Positions 25,936-39,800 of a DNA stretch of 64,000 bases are shown here, in pieces. Source of the stretch: Formicarius rufipectus (lineage: Eukaryota > Chordata > Aves > Passeriformes > Formicariidae); contig VXAU01004440.1 in assembly GCA_013399695.1 (NCBI GenBank), positions 405,415 through 469,414 of the forward strand, written 5' to 3'. The notes beneath the pieces are model-generated. The model saw nothing but the letters and a program-made list of their open reading frames with translations. It ran no database searches and had not been told where the DNA came from. Each line of letters begins with the position of its first letter. The stretch's first letter is position 1. The position numbers and the translations under genes are program-made.

Positions 25936-27309
25936 TTCAAAAAGCTGTTTTGCTATACATCTTCTTGCAGTCTGACTCTTCCCAGGTTCACAAAAATGCT
26001 TTCAGCTGATCAGGACTGAAGTAACTGTTCCTGGAGGAGCCTCACAAGTTTGGTGCTCAGTGCTGCAGTCATGGTATGAGTCTGGGATATGAGCAGGGAC
26101 ACTTGAATCATGAAGTTCAGAGAGCATGTCCCTACCCCTTGCCTGCGTATGGGAAGTGCACATCAAGTATCTGAGAGCTTCCTTTTGGCGCTGTGGCAAA
26201 AGTTTTAGTGTGCTCCACTAAACTTAATCTAGTCTATGATTAGGGGATTTTGTCTTGCTATTGTGGAGTTCCTGTGTGAACAGATGCTCTTTAAGAAAAA
26301 CGCTGACATTAATTTTTGCTGATTTTTCTATCCTTTGGTTGAATGTCAGCAAGGAGAAATCAGTTCTTCTGTCTTTTTTTTTTTTTTCTTCTTGCCCCTC
26401 CTCCCGAATATGAAAATAATTTATAAAAGCAAACGAGACAGACAGTATAGGGAAACTTAAACATCTGAAAATACAGAAATTTGTCCTAGAAGCATGTAGA
26501 GTTTAAGTGATATTTTGCAAGATGTTTTCTTTACTTTTACACGTGGTTACACAGTAGAGATCGATAACGGACCGAAACCATTATCTCTTACCCTGTCCCC
26601 ACCAGAAAAAAAGACAAACCAAACCAGAAGTCCAAACCCTCCCCACACCAAAACCAACAATCTGCTGCTTTGCCAACAAGACAGATTTGACTGTCCTGAA
26701 AGGTGATCTTCTGTGTTCTCTCCCTGCTTACATGACTGGGAGTTCACTGTCTGTTAAAGATTTCATGTGAGCAGGTATTCACAAACAAGCAGAAGGTGCT
26801 GGCTCTTAGGCTTCCCGCATAGAGGTATTAGCATAATTTTCTGCAAGATATGAAATGAAAACCTTAATTCCAGTCCATAAACCATATTATTTTGCAATAC
26901 AAGCTTTTTGGAGAGCTACAGTCACCAAAGCTAGCTGATCTCTAGCACACTGATTCCCCTAGGCTAGCTGCCAGTGCCTAAAATGAGCCCTTCTGAACCC
27001 ATTTCCTCTGCTCTAGCGTGGGACAAGGCTGCCAGCAGTACAACTGTCACTTGTAATGTCTGACATTTGGCAAGTCTAAGGAATAATGTTCTAAACTCAC
27101 AGTATTTCTCTGTCAGAAGTGCAGGAAATGCTTATGGTTGTGCACATTTATCATAGCCCATCCCATTTCCAGGCTTGTTCTTGTAAGGGGGCCACCCTCT
27201 AAGTGATGTGTAAAGGTTTTAATGTAATTGCATTTTGCCAGGTGGGTTGTGGAAGAGAAACCATCTAATCAGGATTGTTTGGTAACTGTTTTGGTGAGTC
27301 CTGCCTGCA

Positions 27310-27326
27310 TTTTTTTTTTTTTTTTT
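27310..27326. repeat. Poly-T run (17 nt)
   Basis: Uninterrupted T homopolymer in intron with no recognisable element attached. Confidence 0.9.
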
Positions 27327-28989
27327 GGTCTTTCTGCTACTTATGCTTGGGTGGTGTGTGTATTGCACACTAAATAGAAAACAGCAGACTGGAGTACCAC
27401 TGATGCTTGAAGTGCAGAGTCCATTACACGTGATGTGAGACATTTCTGACAAATGTTCCGACACTATCAAACCTTTTATCAATTGGAGAGTAACCTTGTC
27501 ACAGTAATCTGTCAAACTGTTCATATAACTAAAGGAAAAGAAGTCATCATAGGCTGTACAGTAGCTGAGTAAATGAAAAAAAAAATTGCTACTGGAAGAT
27601 TTTCTTTTTGTGTGGTTCTGATCCTCAGTACTTGGTTTAATGTGTGAGCAGCAAGGTTTCATCAAATTCCCTTTTGCAGCAAAAAGCTGTTAGGTTTCAC
27701 TGTATCTTTTGGGACTCTATAGAGTGAGTCAGTCAAAAGTTAAATCAAAAAGAGTGAGTAAGAGTGTTCAGCAAGCAAGAATTTGTTGTTCTTTTGTGTA
27801 TGTATCATCTTCTGTATTTTCATAAACACTGAGTAAATAAACTTCCAAAACTAGACCTTGGATTCGATTAACCCTTTCTGAGGTTTTTAACAGAGAGGCT
27901 TTATACTCATCTGTGATCATATTGATCATCAGAACTAATTAGTCTAAAAATAAAATATTTAAATATTACATGAAAATAACAGTAAATATCACACAATTAG
28001 CTTTTTTTTTTTTCTTCCTCTGAGGTATACAGTCTCTGCTGGTGCAGTGGTATACAACATTATAAGTGTATCTTCCCAGTCAAAATGTTTTTCATCAAAA
28101 GTGAAGATGATTGACCTTAAAATGTAACATTATAGACAGAAAAATTTGCACAGTGTGTCATTGTACATGCAAAATATAAATTATTATCCTTGAAGTATTC
28201 ATAATATTTCACTCTAATTTTCATGCATTGGGTTATATTTCATTGAGAAGTATTCCAAGACTCTTTTCAAAACATACACAGATGGCTTAGTCCCTTGTTA
28301 GTATACTGGACACATCCCATTCTTCCTAAGTACCTCCCAGTGGAGAGAGGTTGAAGGAAATCTCACACACAGACTGAACATTGGAGCTTTACTACTTTGA
28401 AACATATTTAATCTAAAAATCATTTGCTCTCTTAAAATTTTGATCTTTCCGTCCTTACGTTTTTGCACTGAAGAACATTTAAGCCCCAAATTTTTGAAAG
28501 GGAAAATAAATTTTGAAGGTGGGAAGGGAAATTTGGCCAAAGAGACAAGAAGTACCTCTTTTCCCCCCAGTAATTTTGAAGAGAAAATCTGGCTTAAAAC
28601 TCCCAATATTTGACTGAAAATGCCTTCTGCATTGCACAGTTAAGACATTGACATGTATTCAAAAGAAAATCTCTGTCCATTTTTATTCAGTCATCTTGAC
28701 TTTGCTGTGTTCCAGAGTAAAATTAAAGGGCTTAATTATAACAACAGTAAAAATATTTAAACCTAAGGAGCATCAAGTGTCTATGTTGCTCAGGCTGTCT
28801 CTTGAGGAAGATGAGACAGGATCTCCCAGATAAATGGTTTTCCAGGGATGGGAAATCTCTGCTGAATAATGTTGATGAATAATGAACTGAATAATGAGTG
28901 TTCCTTTCCTTAAGTAACCTCTAGATCCATATTTTTGTGCTGATTACTCAAGGTTTTGGGTTTGCTTTGGTTTAGTGTAGGTGGCTGCT

Positions 28990-29016
28990 CCTTCTTTCCT
29001 TCCTTCTTTCCTTCCT
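28990..29016. repeat. (CTTT/CCTT)n pyrimidine repeat
   Basis: A short all-pyrimidine stretch on the + strand made of alternating CCTT and CTTT units. Confidence 0.8.
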
Positions 29017-29905
29017 GCATCCAAATTGACTCCTTGACAAGTTATCAAATATGTTATTTTAACCTCTCGTTTATTTCTGAATGTCCTTGGTTTTGTCTCG
29101 TGGAGCATCTGAGTAAATATTCAGGCTGCCACTGTTTAGATTCTACTAAAGGGCTAGTCCTAAGGATGATGTAACCAAGGTTATTAATTGAAAAGCCACA
29201 CATTAATTTACTTAAATCCTAGACTATTTTTGAAATGAACTCTGTGCATTTCTTTTGCTCCCACAGAGAAAGACTGATTTCATTGAATTTTCCCGGGGGG
29301 TTCAAGGTGTTAGGCCCTGTCTGCTCCTGTATTTTTAAGAAGCAATCTTCGGAGATGTAAAAGAATTTACTGCGTTCTGCAGTCTTGTGGATGTTGAGGC
29401 AAGGTGCACTGTGGCTTCAGTATTAATTCAAACAGAACCACAGCCTGTGTCTGTCCTGTAGTTAATATCAGCTGGCACCATCACTCTGTGGTATAGCAGG
29501 GACTGAGAGGGCACGAAGGTGAGAGCGCTCCTTCAGTGGGATTAGCTCATATAGGAACCATGTGGCATCATACTGAATAGTTCCTGCTTAAAATTGCGGT
29601 GGATGTTTTGCTTCGGTGTATCCTGGTAATATGAGAACTGTGAATGGCTTTGAAATCTGCTGAACAGATCAGTCTTCATGGGAACGAAAGAAATGCCCAG
29701 ACTTGGGTGGAAAGAGAAAAATCCACCAACTTTCCCCTCCCCCTCCCCTTGAATTTTCTTTGTTATTCTGAGTAAAATCAGGAAAGCAAAGCCCCAAGAA
29801 GGGGTGTACTGTGAGGCCAAGCACAGCAAAGTTATCCTGATGGACTAATTACACTGATACAGAGCAAGGAGGGAATTACATGAGTGTATTCCTCTCATTT
29901 GTTAA

Positions 29906-29919
29906 TGTGTGTGTGTGTG
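29906..29919. repeat. (TG)7 microsatellite
   Basis: Seven perfect TG units in intron. Confidence 0.85.
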
Positions 29920-31349
29920 CAGACCAAAGAAAAGCACTCACATGGGTTGGCTTGAAGAAATCTGTGTTCTTAACAAGTTCTTCATATCATGAACTTTTAG
30001 GAAAAGTTTATTAAGAGAGGCAGGAAAGGGAATAGAAGGTTAATACTTTTAAGTCAAAATGCCTTTGATTAGGAGCCAAATGGTGGACATTAAGGATGCA
30101 TAAAATAGGCATAAAAGCACAGGAACATGGTGCTGTGGATATGATTTGTTAATTCTTCTGTTGAAGATGTCTTAATAGTGATGGTGCTTATTAAGGCTAT
30201 TCAGAACATTGTTGGATTGCTCTCTAGGTCTGAAATGATACAAGGCAGGGAACTTATATTTCCTTTGAACATCTTGGTTCCTGAAATCAGTTGAAGTGCA
30301 GTTTTGCACTCTGTTGTCTAAATATTAAATCTTCGTCATGTGTAAATGGATGTACTAAAGTTTTTTCTCCTTTACCTGATATTATTGAAAATTCATTTAT
30401 ATATTAATTCCCATTAAAATAATGTCCAAATGACTTCCATTGTTAAAAACAAACATTAAAGCTGCCCCAGTAGGCAATGAACCAACCCTCTTCTTACCTT
30501 GCCTCTTTCATTAGGGAAAACAAAACTCTAGGTCAGCAAATGCCCACAGCACTATAGAAAGCTCCATCTGGAATGCGAGCGTTCCCCATTGTCAGGAAGA
30601 AAGGCAGAAAAATAATCTGTGTAAAGTAATAAATGAGCACCTGCACTCTTCTCTTTTTTGAATGTGCCAGTCTTTTCACTGGAGTGTGACAGAGTGTCAG
30701 TGAGAGTTTCTCATCTCCTTTCAAGTTGGATGAACCTGATTTAATGGAAGATAGGGAAGAAGGCAGCATTCTCAGACACTTATGTTGAAAGCATGTCTTC
30801 TGATGCATTTTAATTAAAGTCCTTGTGGTGAAAAAAAACAACAATAAATAAAGTATTCAGAAATATTGAGTCTTCTACATAACAATGTGATTGTAACAGC
30901 AAGGTCATAACAGGAGGGGTTTTGAGATATAGAGAGGGCAACACAATGGGCTGCTTCTGAAGTGTTCTGAGATGTGTGTGTTTCCAGTCTTTTCTTGTGC
31001 TGTTTCTTTCTCCACTTCCTCAGCCTATCTTGTGTACAACCATTCAACCATGGCACCTCCATCCATCCATGAGGCTAGTGATGAAAATGCGTGTACCGCA
31101 AAACTGTCCAAAGGACAGACAAGCTATGCACCATATATGTGTGTGAGACAAATGACTGTTTTTGTAATGTGATTGTTGCTCTTTGAAATGACTCTCATGG
31201 CCACAGAGAGTCTGAATTTTCCAGCCCTTAGAGGTGTCCTGTAAAACTGGTGCTTGGTTTCTGCTTTCTGGTGAGGAGGCTGATTGGACTCTACTGGTTT
31301 GAGAATGATTGCTTCACTGCTGTCCTTTGAGTCATTCTGGGCTGTTGGG

Positions 31350-31370
31350 TTTTTTTGTGTGTGTGTNTTT
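31350..31370. repeat. T/(GT)n run containing an unresolved base
   Basis: A T run followed by GTGTGTGTGT, an N at 31367 and TTT. The ambiguous base marks an assembly or polymorphism uncertainty in a slippage-prone tract. Confidence 0.85.
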
Positions 31371-32807
31371 GTTCCCTTCTGTGCAAATGAAAGTGCTGGT
31401 TATCTTTGTTTCCTCTGTTTTGAAGCTCATCCATGTGTTTTAGATTTGTCTGCATTTTTGGTATTTGTTCTCCTGAATTCCATGGTGTCATGTTCAGTGG
31501 GTCTTTCTGATCTCATGTCCTTTGAGAATTGATGGCAGCAGTGAGGGAGCAGAACCAATTGCTGTCTTACATGTGCAGAGAGCAGAGAAGGAAGGAGGAA
31601 GTTCTCTGACTGGCATGTGTACACTCCTCAGGAGTTCCCAGCTTTTGAGAGAAGATGAAGGCACACTGTTCATGTTCTGACATTTATGTAGCAGAAATGT
31701 TTCTCTAACCTTTTTCTTGAATGTATGACGCAGATAATGTTCTGCTCTGTTTGAGAAACACATTGTCCTAAATCTTTGCTGAAAGGAAATAATACCAGCT
31801 AAACTTAACAACCCCTCTGCACCCCCAAGAAGAATAACCTGAGCGCTGCTTCCAGCTGATGGCAGAAACCTTAGTGCATTCCTGCTATTTCTGTGCAAGG
31901 GAAAGTGGCAGGCCAACTTTGGTGGCAAAGCTATTGAATATTATCAGCACGAAAACAAAAATGTCATTGTGTTCAGCTGCTGGACTTTCTCATACCATTC
32001 CAAACAAGCATCGACAAGAGCTCTGTGCTATGCAGCATGCCATGTCCTTCATTCCAAGTATTTGGTAACTTCCCAGAATTATTTGTGTGACAAGTGCTGC
32101 TATTACATCTGTGTTAAAAACTGAAAAGACTTCATTTTTTTAAAAAAATGTTCACTGGAGAAGGAATTTCTTAGAATCTTCGCAATTACATCAGAGGTTT
32201 TTATATCTGTCTTATTGCTAACACAGACAGAAAAGATGGAATGTTTTCAGCCTAATTTTTAAAAGATGTTGATCTGACCAACATCTCAAAAGGTCGTCTT
32301 TTTCTTTGGGCATGTCTGTGTCCCTGTCATGAGCTCTAGGCAAAGTGGAAACCTCTGGGTTCTGGTTCTCTCACAAAGTAGCTAGCCACAGCTCTGGGGG
32401 CAACCCTAAATAAATAATGAAGGTATTAGCAACATGAAAATATAGGACCTATTCTGAAATAAGCTCTCTGCCAACAGATACCCAACCTCCTGTAAGCTTC
32501 ATGGGAGCGCAGCAGTCTGTTCAAATAGCAGTTATTGCAGGATCACAGGCATGTTATTGCTTCAGTGGAAGGCAGGTAATAAGTGCAAAATTTTTGGCTG
32601 TTGCTGCCTGGTGATTACATGAAAAAAAGAAAGCTGACATACTTTCCTCACTTCAGCTTCCCAGTTCAGCATTTCTATATGCTCCTGGGGTTATAATCCA
32701 ATTATGAAACTTCAATTATTTTCTGTAATTCACTGATTCAAGAAGAACATTGACTTTTTAGGTTCTTTATAGTAGGAAACTAATAATTAAAGGGGATAAA
32801 ATAATTC

Positions 32808-33262
32808 ACAGATTCATAGAATTTCATATCCAGAAGACACCAAGGGATGGTCTACCATTATTTTCTGGTTGATTCAGGTCCTTAAATTTTCCATATTTTC
32901 TCCTGGAATGAATATAGAAATTTATTTTAATGTAAAAAGTATATTCCAGAAAACCACCCACTCTGGAACTGAAGATATGAAAGCAACAGCAAACCTCCCC
33001 CTGTTGCTAAAAATTTGTTCCTGTTAACTATGTTCCCTGGTCAGAATTTCTGACCCACTTCCAAGTGACCATTCTGATCTTGATTTTACCCGTTCATTTT
33101 TAGTGTAGTCAGATTAAGGGCCTTTCAGATTCTCCTCCCAGATGTACTTAGGCACTAAAATCAGTGACTTTTCACACTCCTTTAAGAATACAGATAAATG
33201 AAGCTGCTTAAGTCTCTGATTATAAGACAGTTTTCTCCAGCCTTTGGATAATTTCATCAAGG
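32808..33262 (-). mobile_element. Ancient CR1 (L3-like) LINE, 3' end
   Basis: The + strand begins CACAGATTCATAGAATTTC, the antisense form of a CR1 3' terminus, and continues CCAGAAGACACCAAGGGATGG (antisense CCAGAAGGGACCAYYRTGATC type). It then follows the L3-like CR1 order: CTGTTGCTAAAAATTTGTTCC, TCAGAATTTCTGACCCACTTCC, AAGGGCCTTTCAGATTCTCC and GATTATAAGACAGTTTTCTCCAGCCTTTGGATAATTTC. About 455 bp of the 3' end survive, with 5' truncation near 33262. It is heavily diverged with no usable frame. Oriented antisense to RBMS3. Confidence 0.75.
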
Positions 33263-36200
33263 GATGCAGGAATAATTTAAATGTTTTAAAAACTAATTAT
33301 TTGAGGTTAGAAATAATTTCCTTTTCATATTTATGGACATTTGCTTTTATGTTTAATTTTTGTAGACATATGTGTTCACATATCTGTTCATACGTGTCCT
33401 TAAAGGGATGAAATGTATTACTGGGATAGGTGTTCCTAAGCAGGAGAAATGATACTCAAAAGCTGCTGTGGTGTCTTAGCAGAGCGTAAGGTGGTGCAAC
33501 ATGCCCTCTGTGGAGATCGCAGAGCACTGGCATTGTGTCAGAAGCAGAAGCTCATGTCTCAGTCTCTGAGGTTTTGACTGCCTTTAATTGTAAATCCTGT
33601 GTTTGTCCATCCCCAACTCTGAGTAACAAAAAGCTGTAGAATTGGAAAACTGCAGCACACTTGAAGCTGTAGTTTTGAAAGTAAGAAGTCTGGATCTCTC
33701 TCTACTCACCTTTAATGTGTCTTGTCCCCTCTGCTTTACTTAAATCAACACCGAATTTAGAATTGCCAATTAAATGGAGTATAGCTATGAAGTTCTTTAA
33801 TTACTGTACAATAATTTAGCACAAATATTTCAATATAAAGTTTATTGAGTGCCATATGAATTGAATAACAAATGAATTCCTGCAAACATAGTTTTAGGAT
33901 TCATTTAGGACAATCTCTTGACTCAGAATAAAATGAACTCAAGACAATTGCTTCTAAATGGAAAGGAAAACTGGTCCCTGTGCTGGAACAAAATGGTGGG
34001 GTTTAAATGAAAGCCAGGCACTATACTCATGCTGAGATTTTGCTCATTGCCCAACATAAGAATTGGACTAAAGATGTAATTAATTACAGGTTTTTCAGAT
34101 GTGGGAGACAAGCTGTAATGATACAGCTATTAGATTATATCAGCAATTTCAGAACTTGTTTAATCTCTATTTTCAGTGAGTGGTAAGAAAAACCTCTCTC
34201 TATTATAACATGGATTTGCCATTGTTAGATCTGGTTGGATTCCTGTTTGTTGATTCTTACCAAACTTAGATATAGGGAAACAAGAATTTGTCTCAATCAC
34301 AAGACCACATTTCTTGTCCCTGCTGTGTCTCTGCCATGCTCTTCCCTTGGCACACTGAGAACACAGAGCTGCTGTTAGTTGAGCACTGGTGGCTGCATCT
34401 CCCACTGCTTCTGGGCAAGCACAGCTCTCTCAGCCAGCATATCAGGCATTTCGTGGTGAGGAGGAGGTGGGTCAGAGTGACTGAAGTGTAACTGGAGTTC
34501 ATTGCAGCTGCTTGCATGATGTTGTCTGTCAGTACAGTTTAGTGTGTACCGAGACAACTATGTGGAACAGACTTAAATTCCTCCTCCTCCCTCATTCTTT
34601 TTTCCATCGCCCCTCACCCCTCCCTTTCTTCCTAGTGCAATCCTCCTCTAAAGAGCAAAGTTTCTGCATAGGAGTCAGGCTCGTAATTTTATTAGTAGGT
34701 GCTGGTTAGCAGTACAAGGTTATTGATGAGAAAACTTGTGTTAAATCTCCCTTCAGAGCCTGCCCTAGAGATTTTACAACTCACAGACACGTGGCACTTT
34801 AATCCCTCTACAAAGACTTCTGAAATGGATCTTTAAAATGCTGTGCCACTAGTTAGTAGCTGTCACCAGTGTGCGAGCCATGCTCTCAGTGGAGAGTATA
34901 GCAGCCCTCTGTCACACCTGGAGCCGAAATGTCGCCAAGTAAATACATCTCTATCTTTTCAGACTGCCAAGTCACGGCAACATCACGTAGGACTTGGGAT
35001 GTTGAGCCTGTGAGAGAGATCTCTGCACTCTCAGCAAATTTCTGGGCCTGGGCACCTTTTTCTTGGCTGGGGCACATGCTGTGGAAGGCTGTCTGGTGGG
35101 GACGTCAAGGCGAGTTGGGCATGCTGAGTGCTCGCAGGATTCAGGCTGTGTGCCAGCAGTAAAGTGCTCATCCCCTCCTAACGAGGTAGCCCTCCAGTCC
35201 TGCTATCAGGAGGTCTGCAGCTGGTCTGCTTAATGGTATTTAGTAACAGTATGTGCAGTAAAGCATGCTCTCCTGTTACACAGAAATCCACTAATGCTGG
35301 CATCAAGAGTGGCGGGTAATTCAATCACACCCACAAAAATTGTATTAACATAACAGTAAAGAGCTGTGTAGACTAGCAAAAGACAGGAAATTATGGAGTT
35401 CGGGCTTGAAACTTTATCCTTAACTCACCCATATTGTGTCGAGGTATTTGGAAATTTCCACAGAGCATGTGATTTTATGGGACCTACAGTGGGGTGTATT
35501 GTCCTGTTTGTCTGCAGAGGATTTACTTGGCTAACATCAGGCAGCCTTAGTGAGAGTTACGTAAAGAAATGGTGGTGCAATGTATGGGGTGTATCTAGAC
35601 AATGTGAGTTTTAAATATGAGTTTCTTGGCTTTGGCTTTTTAGCCACCCCAACTTTTCTGAAGTGCCATGTCAGGCGTACACTGTGTTGACATTTTTGAG
35701 ACCAAGTTGCACGTCAGTAGCTAAGGCCCTCTCCTAGTTTCAGGAGTAACTTTTAGGATTGTCTTTTTTTTTCTGATCAGCAGTCAGGAAGAAGGTTTTG
35801 TTTTGTTTAAAATTTGTGTTTTGATTTAACGACACTGCTCCTGTTTAGGTAATGTAAATGCACTGGAACTAAGCTGAAGATTAAACAAACCCCTCAAAAG
35901 CTAATGCTCTACCCATCTTTGGGCTTTATTAATATTTTCCCTCATTTTTGGTCCTGCTGAAATTACTAATGCAACTCTGTAAGTAAGATGAACTTCATAA
36001 TGTAAAAATCTTGTGTTGGAAATGGCAAAAAGGGTGTGGACTACCTCATCTTCTTCCACGTGACTTCTTGTCCTCCCTTGTACCTCCCTGTTCTATCAGG
36101 GGCAAGGGGAAGTTCTTCCAAGAAGCCATGGGTCTGGAAGAAGACAGGGAGCCAATTTATAGCCTATCCAGAAGATGTTTATGTAAAAGGCTTAAGCTGT

Positions 36201-36840
36201 TTGGTGAGTACAGTCATTTTATTTTACCCATTGGCATCAGAGACACCAAGAGCTGAGGGGAGAGTTGTCTGTCACTCCAAGGACGGGACTTCACTCACTG
36301 CAATCAAATGTGAGATTGCAGAGCTCCTGGAGATGGAGAAGCCAGCAGGCACACTGCTTGCAAAGCAGCTAAAATGGCAAAAAGTGCAGCACCCGGGTAT
36401 TTTCTCACACCTTCAGGCAGGTTTTGTAGGTTTTGTAGTCTGTGCTGAAATGCATTCTGCCCTTGGAAAACCTGATGCCAACACCCAAGTAAAACTGACA
36501 TGAGCCCAAGTCACATCTGATTTAGATTTTGTTCCCATGTGGGGGAAGAGGGGAGCTTCCTCCTGTGGGAGAGAGAAAACTACATGGTGGTCATTACCTG
36601 GGAGAGATTAAAAAAGAATTTAATCTAGTGCAGTGGAAGTAAAGAGTGACAGAAACTAGCAAGAATTGCATTACTTTCCTAATAGCTCATTTGGGGATTT
36701 TATATGGTGTTTTCTGGGCATGATGAACTCCTGGTATGGTTAAGCTCTGAGGCTGTTATGATTTTTCCCCCAGTGTGCTTTCTATGCTAAGGAGCTGGGG
36801 AGGAGTGCCACCGTGTCTGTCTATCTCTGTGGTGAACAGG

Positions 36841-36858
36841 ATGGTCATTAATGACCAT
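36841..36858. other. Perfect 18-bp palindrome
   Basis: ATGGTCATTAATGACCAT equals its own reverse complement. Its centre TCATTAATGA contains overlapping TAAT/ATTA cores in the arrangement that paired homeodomain dimers prefer. Whether it is bound by anything is unknown; no repeat element explains it. Confidence 0.6.
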
Positions 36859-39800
36859 GCATGGAACAGTAGGATGGCTGTATCCTAGGGGAAATCAATT
36901 TTCTGCAGAGAACCAGGCTTGTAAAGAGTAGAAAATTTCCACTGAAAGGGAGGAGGGGAAAGGGAGACAAAATAGGCAGAGCAGAGATTAAAAAATAGAC
37001 AGGCTTCAAAAGTGAGGGGAAACTCAAAAGGCTTTCTGTCCAACATGGATTTTTTCCCCTCTGTCAAAATTGAGAAGGACTTAATATACTGATCTTACAG
37101 ACTGGAGACAAAACAGCCTTTGGGAGAAGGTCTGGGACTGGGATGGGGAACATGGGGAGATTGTGGGGAAGACTGGGGTTTAGACAAGTGGTGATTCTTT
37201 TTTAAAGTGTTTGTCTTTGAGAGGGAGACTGAACATGAAGAACGGAATCACTACTGTGCATTTCACTTCATGAAGAAGCCTCTATATTGCAGATTCTTCT
37301 GGATTTTAGTGCCATGCAGTGAGACCTGGGGCCAGCCACCTGTGATATCTCCATGCTCTCCTGAAAAACTGGTGTGACTGCCGCGTGAATGGGTCCTTGT
37401 GTTACTTACCATGTGCAGGTGCAGTTTGGAATTCAAACTACGGTCTAAATTTTTCTGCCATTCTCCACTCTTAGATATTTGTATCTCTTCCCTGAACCAA
37501 TTTCACTGTGGAACTGAGTGTCTCTCTCAGCTTTGGGTGGCATGCTTCACACTCTTCATTTCTGTGGATTTCTTGCTACTCAAACCTTGCTGCTCCAACC
37601 TTGCTCTTCCCTTTGCAAAACTCAAGAAAGCATGGTTTCCCCAGGATGCTGTCATTTTACTCTCATAACTTAACAGACCTTGAAAAAATTATTTCACAGG
37701 GAAGTTAGGGGAACTAAACTGTAACTGGTGTTAAATGTCATCTTTCAGATAATAGCACTACGAGGAGTAAATTTGCTTAGACCTTTTAAAGTATGTTTGT
37801 ATGTTTATATATCTTAAAAATGTAAGCAGACATAAATCTTTGGATCTCAAACAAGAGGATGATTCTTTTCTGACTCTGCTCAATATTAAAGGCTAAACCA
37901 GAGATAAGATAGCATACCCATAAACATGGAAGCTTGAACAAAGAAGCTGTTGTCCTGAGAATGTGGGACTCAAAAAGAAACCAAAGTCTGAACTTAGGAA
38001 ATTGTCTTACAAAATGGAATGTTGCATGTGGAGTAACATTTAATGGCTCTCAGAAATTGCAAAGCAGGGCAAATCCACAGGTCTTTCTCTTGATCTCCGT
38101 GGTCTCTGGAGCAAGCCCAAATAAAGCAAAGGGCAAAGGCATATGGGAAACGAATAGCTGGAGCAGACCTTTTCTTTTGCTTTGGCTCCTTATTCAAGAT
38201 ATTGGTCTTTTGAGGACTTCCTTTCTTGAACAGCAGAAAGGGAAAGAGTTGGAAACTCCCATGGTCTGAGTAAGTGGGAGGAAAGAGGGCAAGAGCTGTT
38301 GATGAATAAGATGTTTCAGAAATGCACAAATATATGGTTTGATATAGCAAGTGCCTGATTGATGGAAGCTGGCCATTGGGTGCATTCAGGACTGTCCAGG
38401 ATATGAATTCAGTTGTTCATAGTTTTAAATATTTGCAGACTATAGGCCTGTTTCTTGTAGACTATGTCTTTGATTCCATGAAGAATGACTGTGGCCTTTT
38501 ACATTGGTTTTATGCTTTCATTGCTTCTGATGGAATGTTCAAAAAGCAGTCAGCTTTCTGCTATACGTTATCATTGTAAATTTTATGTTATTAACTTTTA
38601 AACCAAGCATAATTTGCAGATAATATTTTGGCTGCTAGAATGTAATTTATCCTTATAGAATATACTTGTTTTTATATGTGTGATAGGAGTAGTAAAGGGA
38701 AGGGTCTCAGCACTGGGGTTTTCATCTGCCTTTAAATCCAGCTCTTTTTATGTAGTGGGGAATAGATTGTAGGGTGGATTTGTTCATTGCTATTATTTAT
38801 TTCTTTTTCCTCAAGGTTGTTTTCTGGGGCACAAACCATGCAACTGTCAAGCAGTGTTTTTACCCTAGCTGAGGATGTTCACTGATATTTGATGAAGTTG
38901 TAGCCCTTGGTGTTGTTAGTCCTCAGAATCTTATTGCAAGGTTCACAATATTTGTTTCTTAAAGCCTTAGTTCCTTAGGCATGTGATAAGGTAGAGATCT
39001 CAGTTTTCAATTTTTATAAAAAGGTAGGTTACTGTCCTTCATGGCTTTAAAAAGAAGCAGGAAAATACATCCTGAGTCTATCACAAGGGCTTGAAATATC
39101 TGTGCGAAATAAAGGGATATTTCAAATTTATTTGTTGTTTTTGAATACAAAAAAAAATTATAACATTTTTTATGCACTAGAGAGCAACAGGAAATGTCAC
39201 TGCTATGCTTCTTGACCAGTTTCAGGAGGACTTGTGGATTTAGCCCAGTGAATCACAGTTCTCTCTCTCTCAAAGTATGCCCAATACTCAGACTGAGGTC
39301 TCAGTGTTTCCATGTGTATCTTTATATGGTTTGAGCATTGTATCTTCTTTCATTAGTTTATTTGAAGGCGCCTGAAGCCAGTAGTATACAAAAGTCTTAA
39401 TGCCTCCCAAGCAACTGAAGCTAATTTGCTTCCAAATTCAGCATTACTGGTCAGATTTCAAAATGTGGTCACTGGGTTTTTCAGTGAGTCTTTTGTTCCT
39501 GGGGTAAAATTTTTCAGCAGAAACATCAAATATTTAAAATCTTGTACCTTCCTCTAGATCTGCCCATGTATATTTCAGAAAGGATGTGCTACAATGCATC
39601 TCTCTTAATTGCTCTCCATGTAGGGTTCTGCGTGGCAGGACCAACCAAGTGTCCTTTTAAGGACAGAAGACACCGATTATATAAAGAATGTTTTTATTTA
39701 GTGAATCTCATGTCTTAGCTCATCCCTTCCTCGTCCATGCTGGCTGTTTTTGGGTGCAGGCTGAACCACAGCAGAGCACAGCAATGGCCAGTGTTAGCTT

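Noticed and set aside
27219..27665. 148-codon - strand ORF
   Set aside because: Runs through a poly-T tract (read as poly-Lys) and has no recognisable domain.
31494..31928. 144-codon - strand ORF
   Set aside because: No homology recognised and no supporting signals; chance ORF.
36036..36503. 155-codon + strand ORF, the longest in the window
   Set aside because: No recognised family; a second + strand ORF overlaps it in another frame and a - strand ORF lies within it; looks like a locally stop-poor, GC-richer patch of intron.
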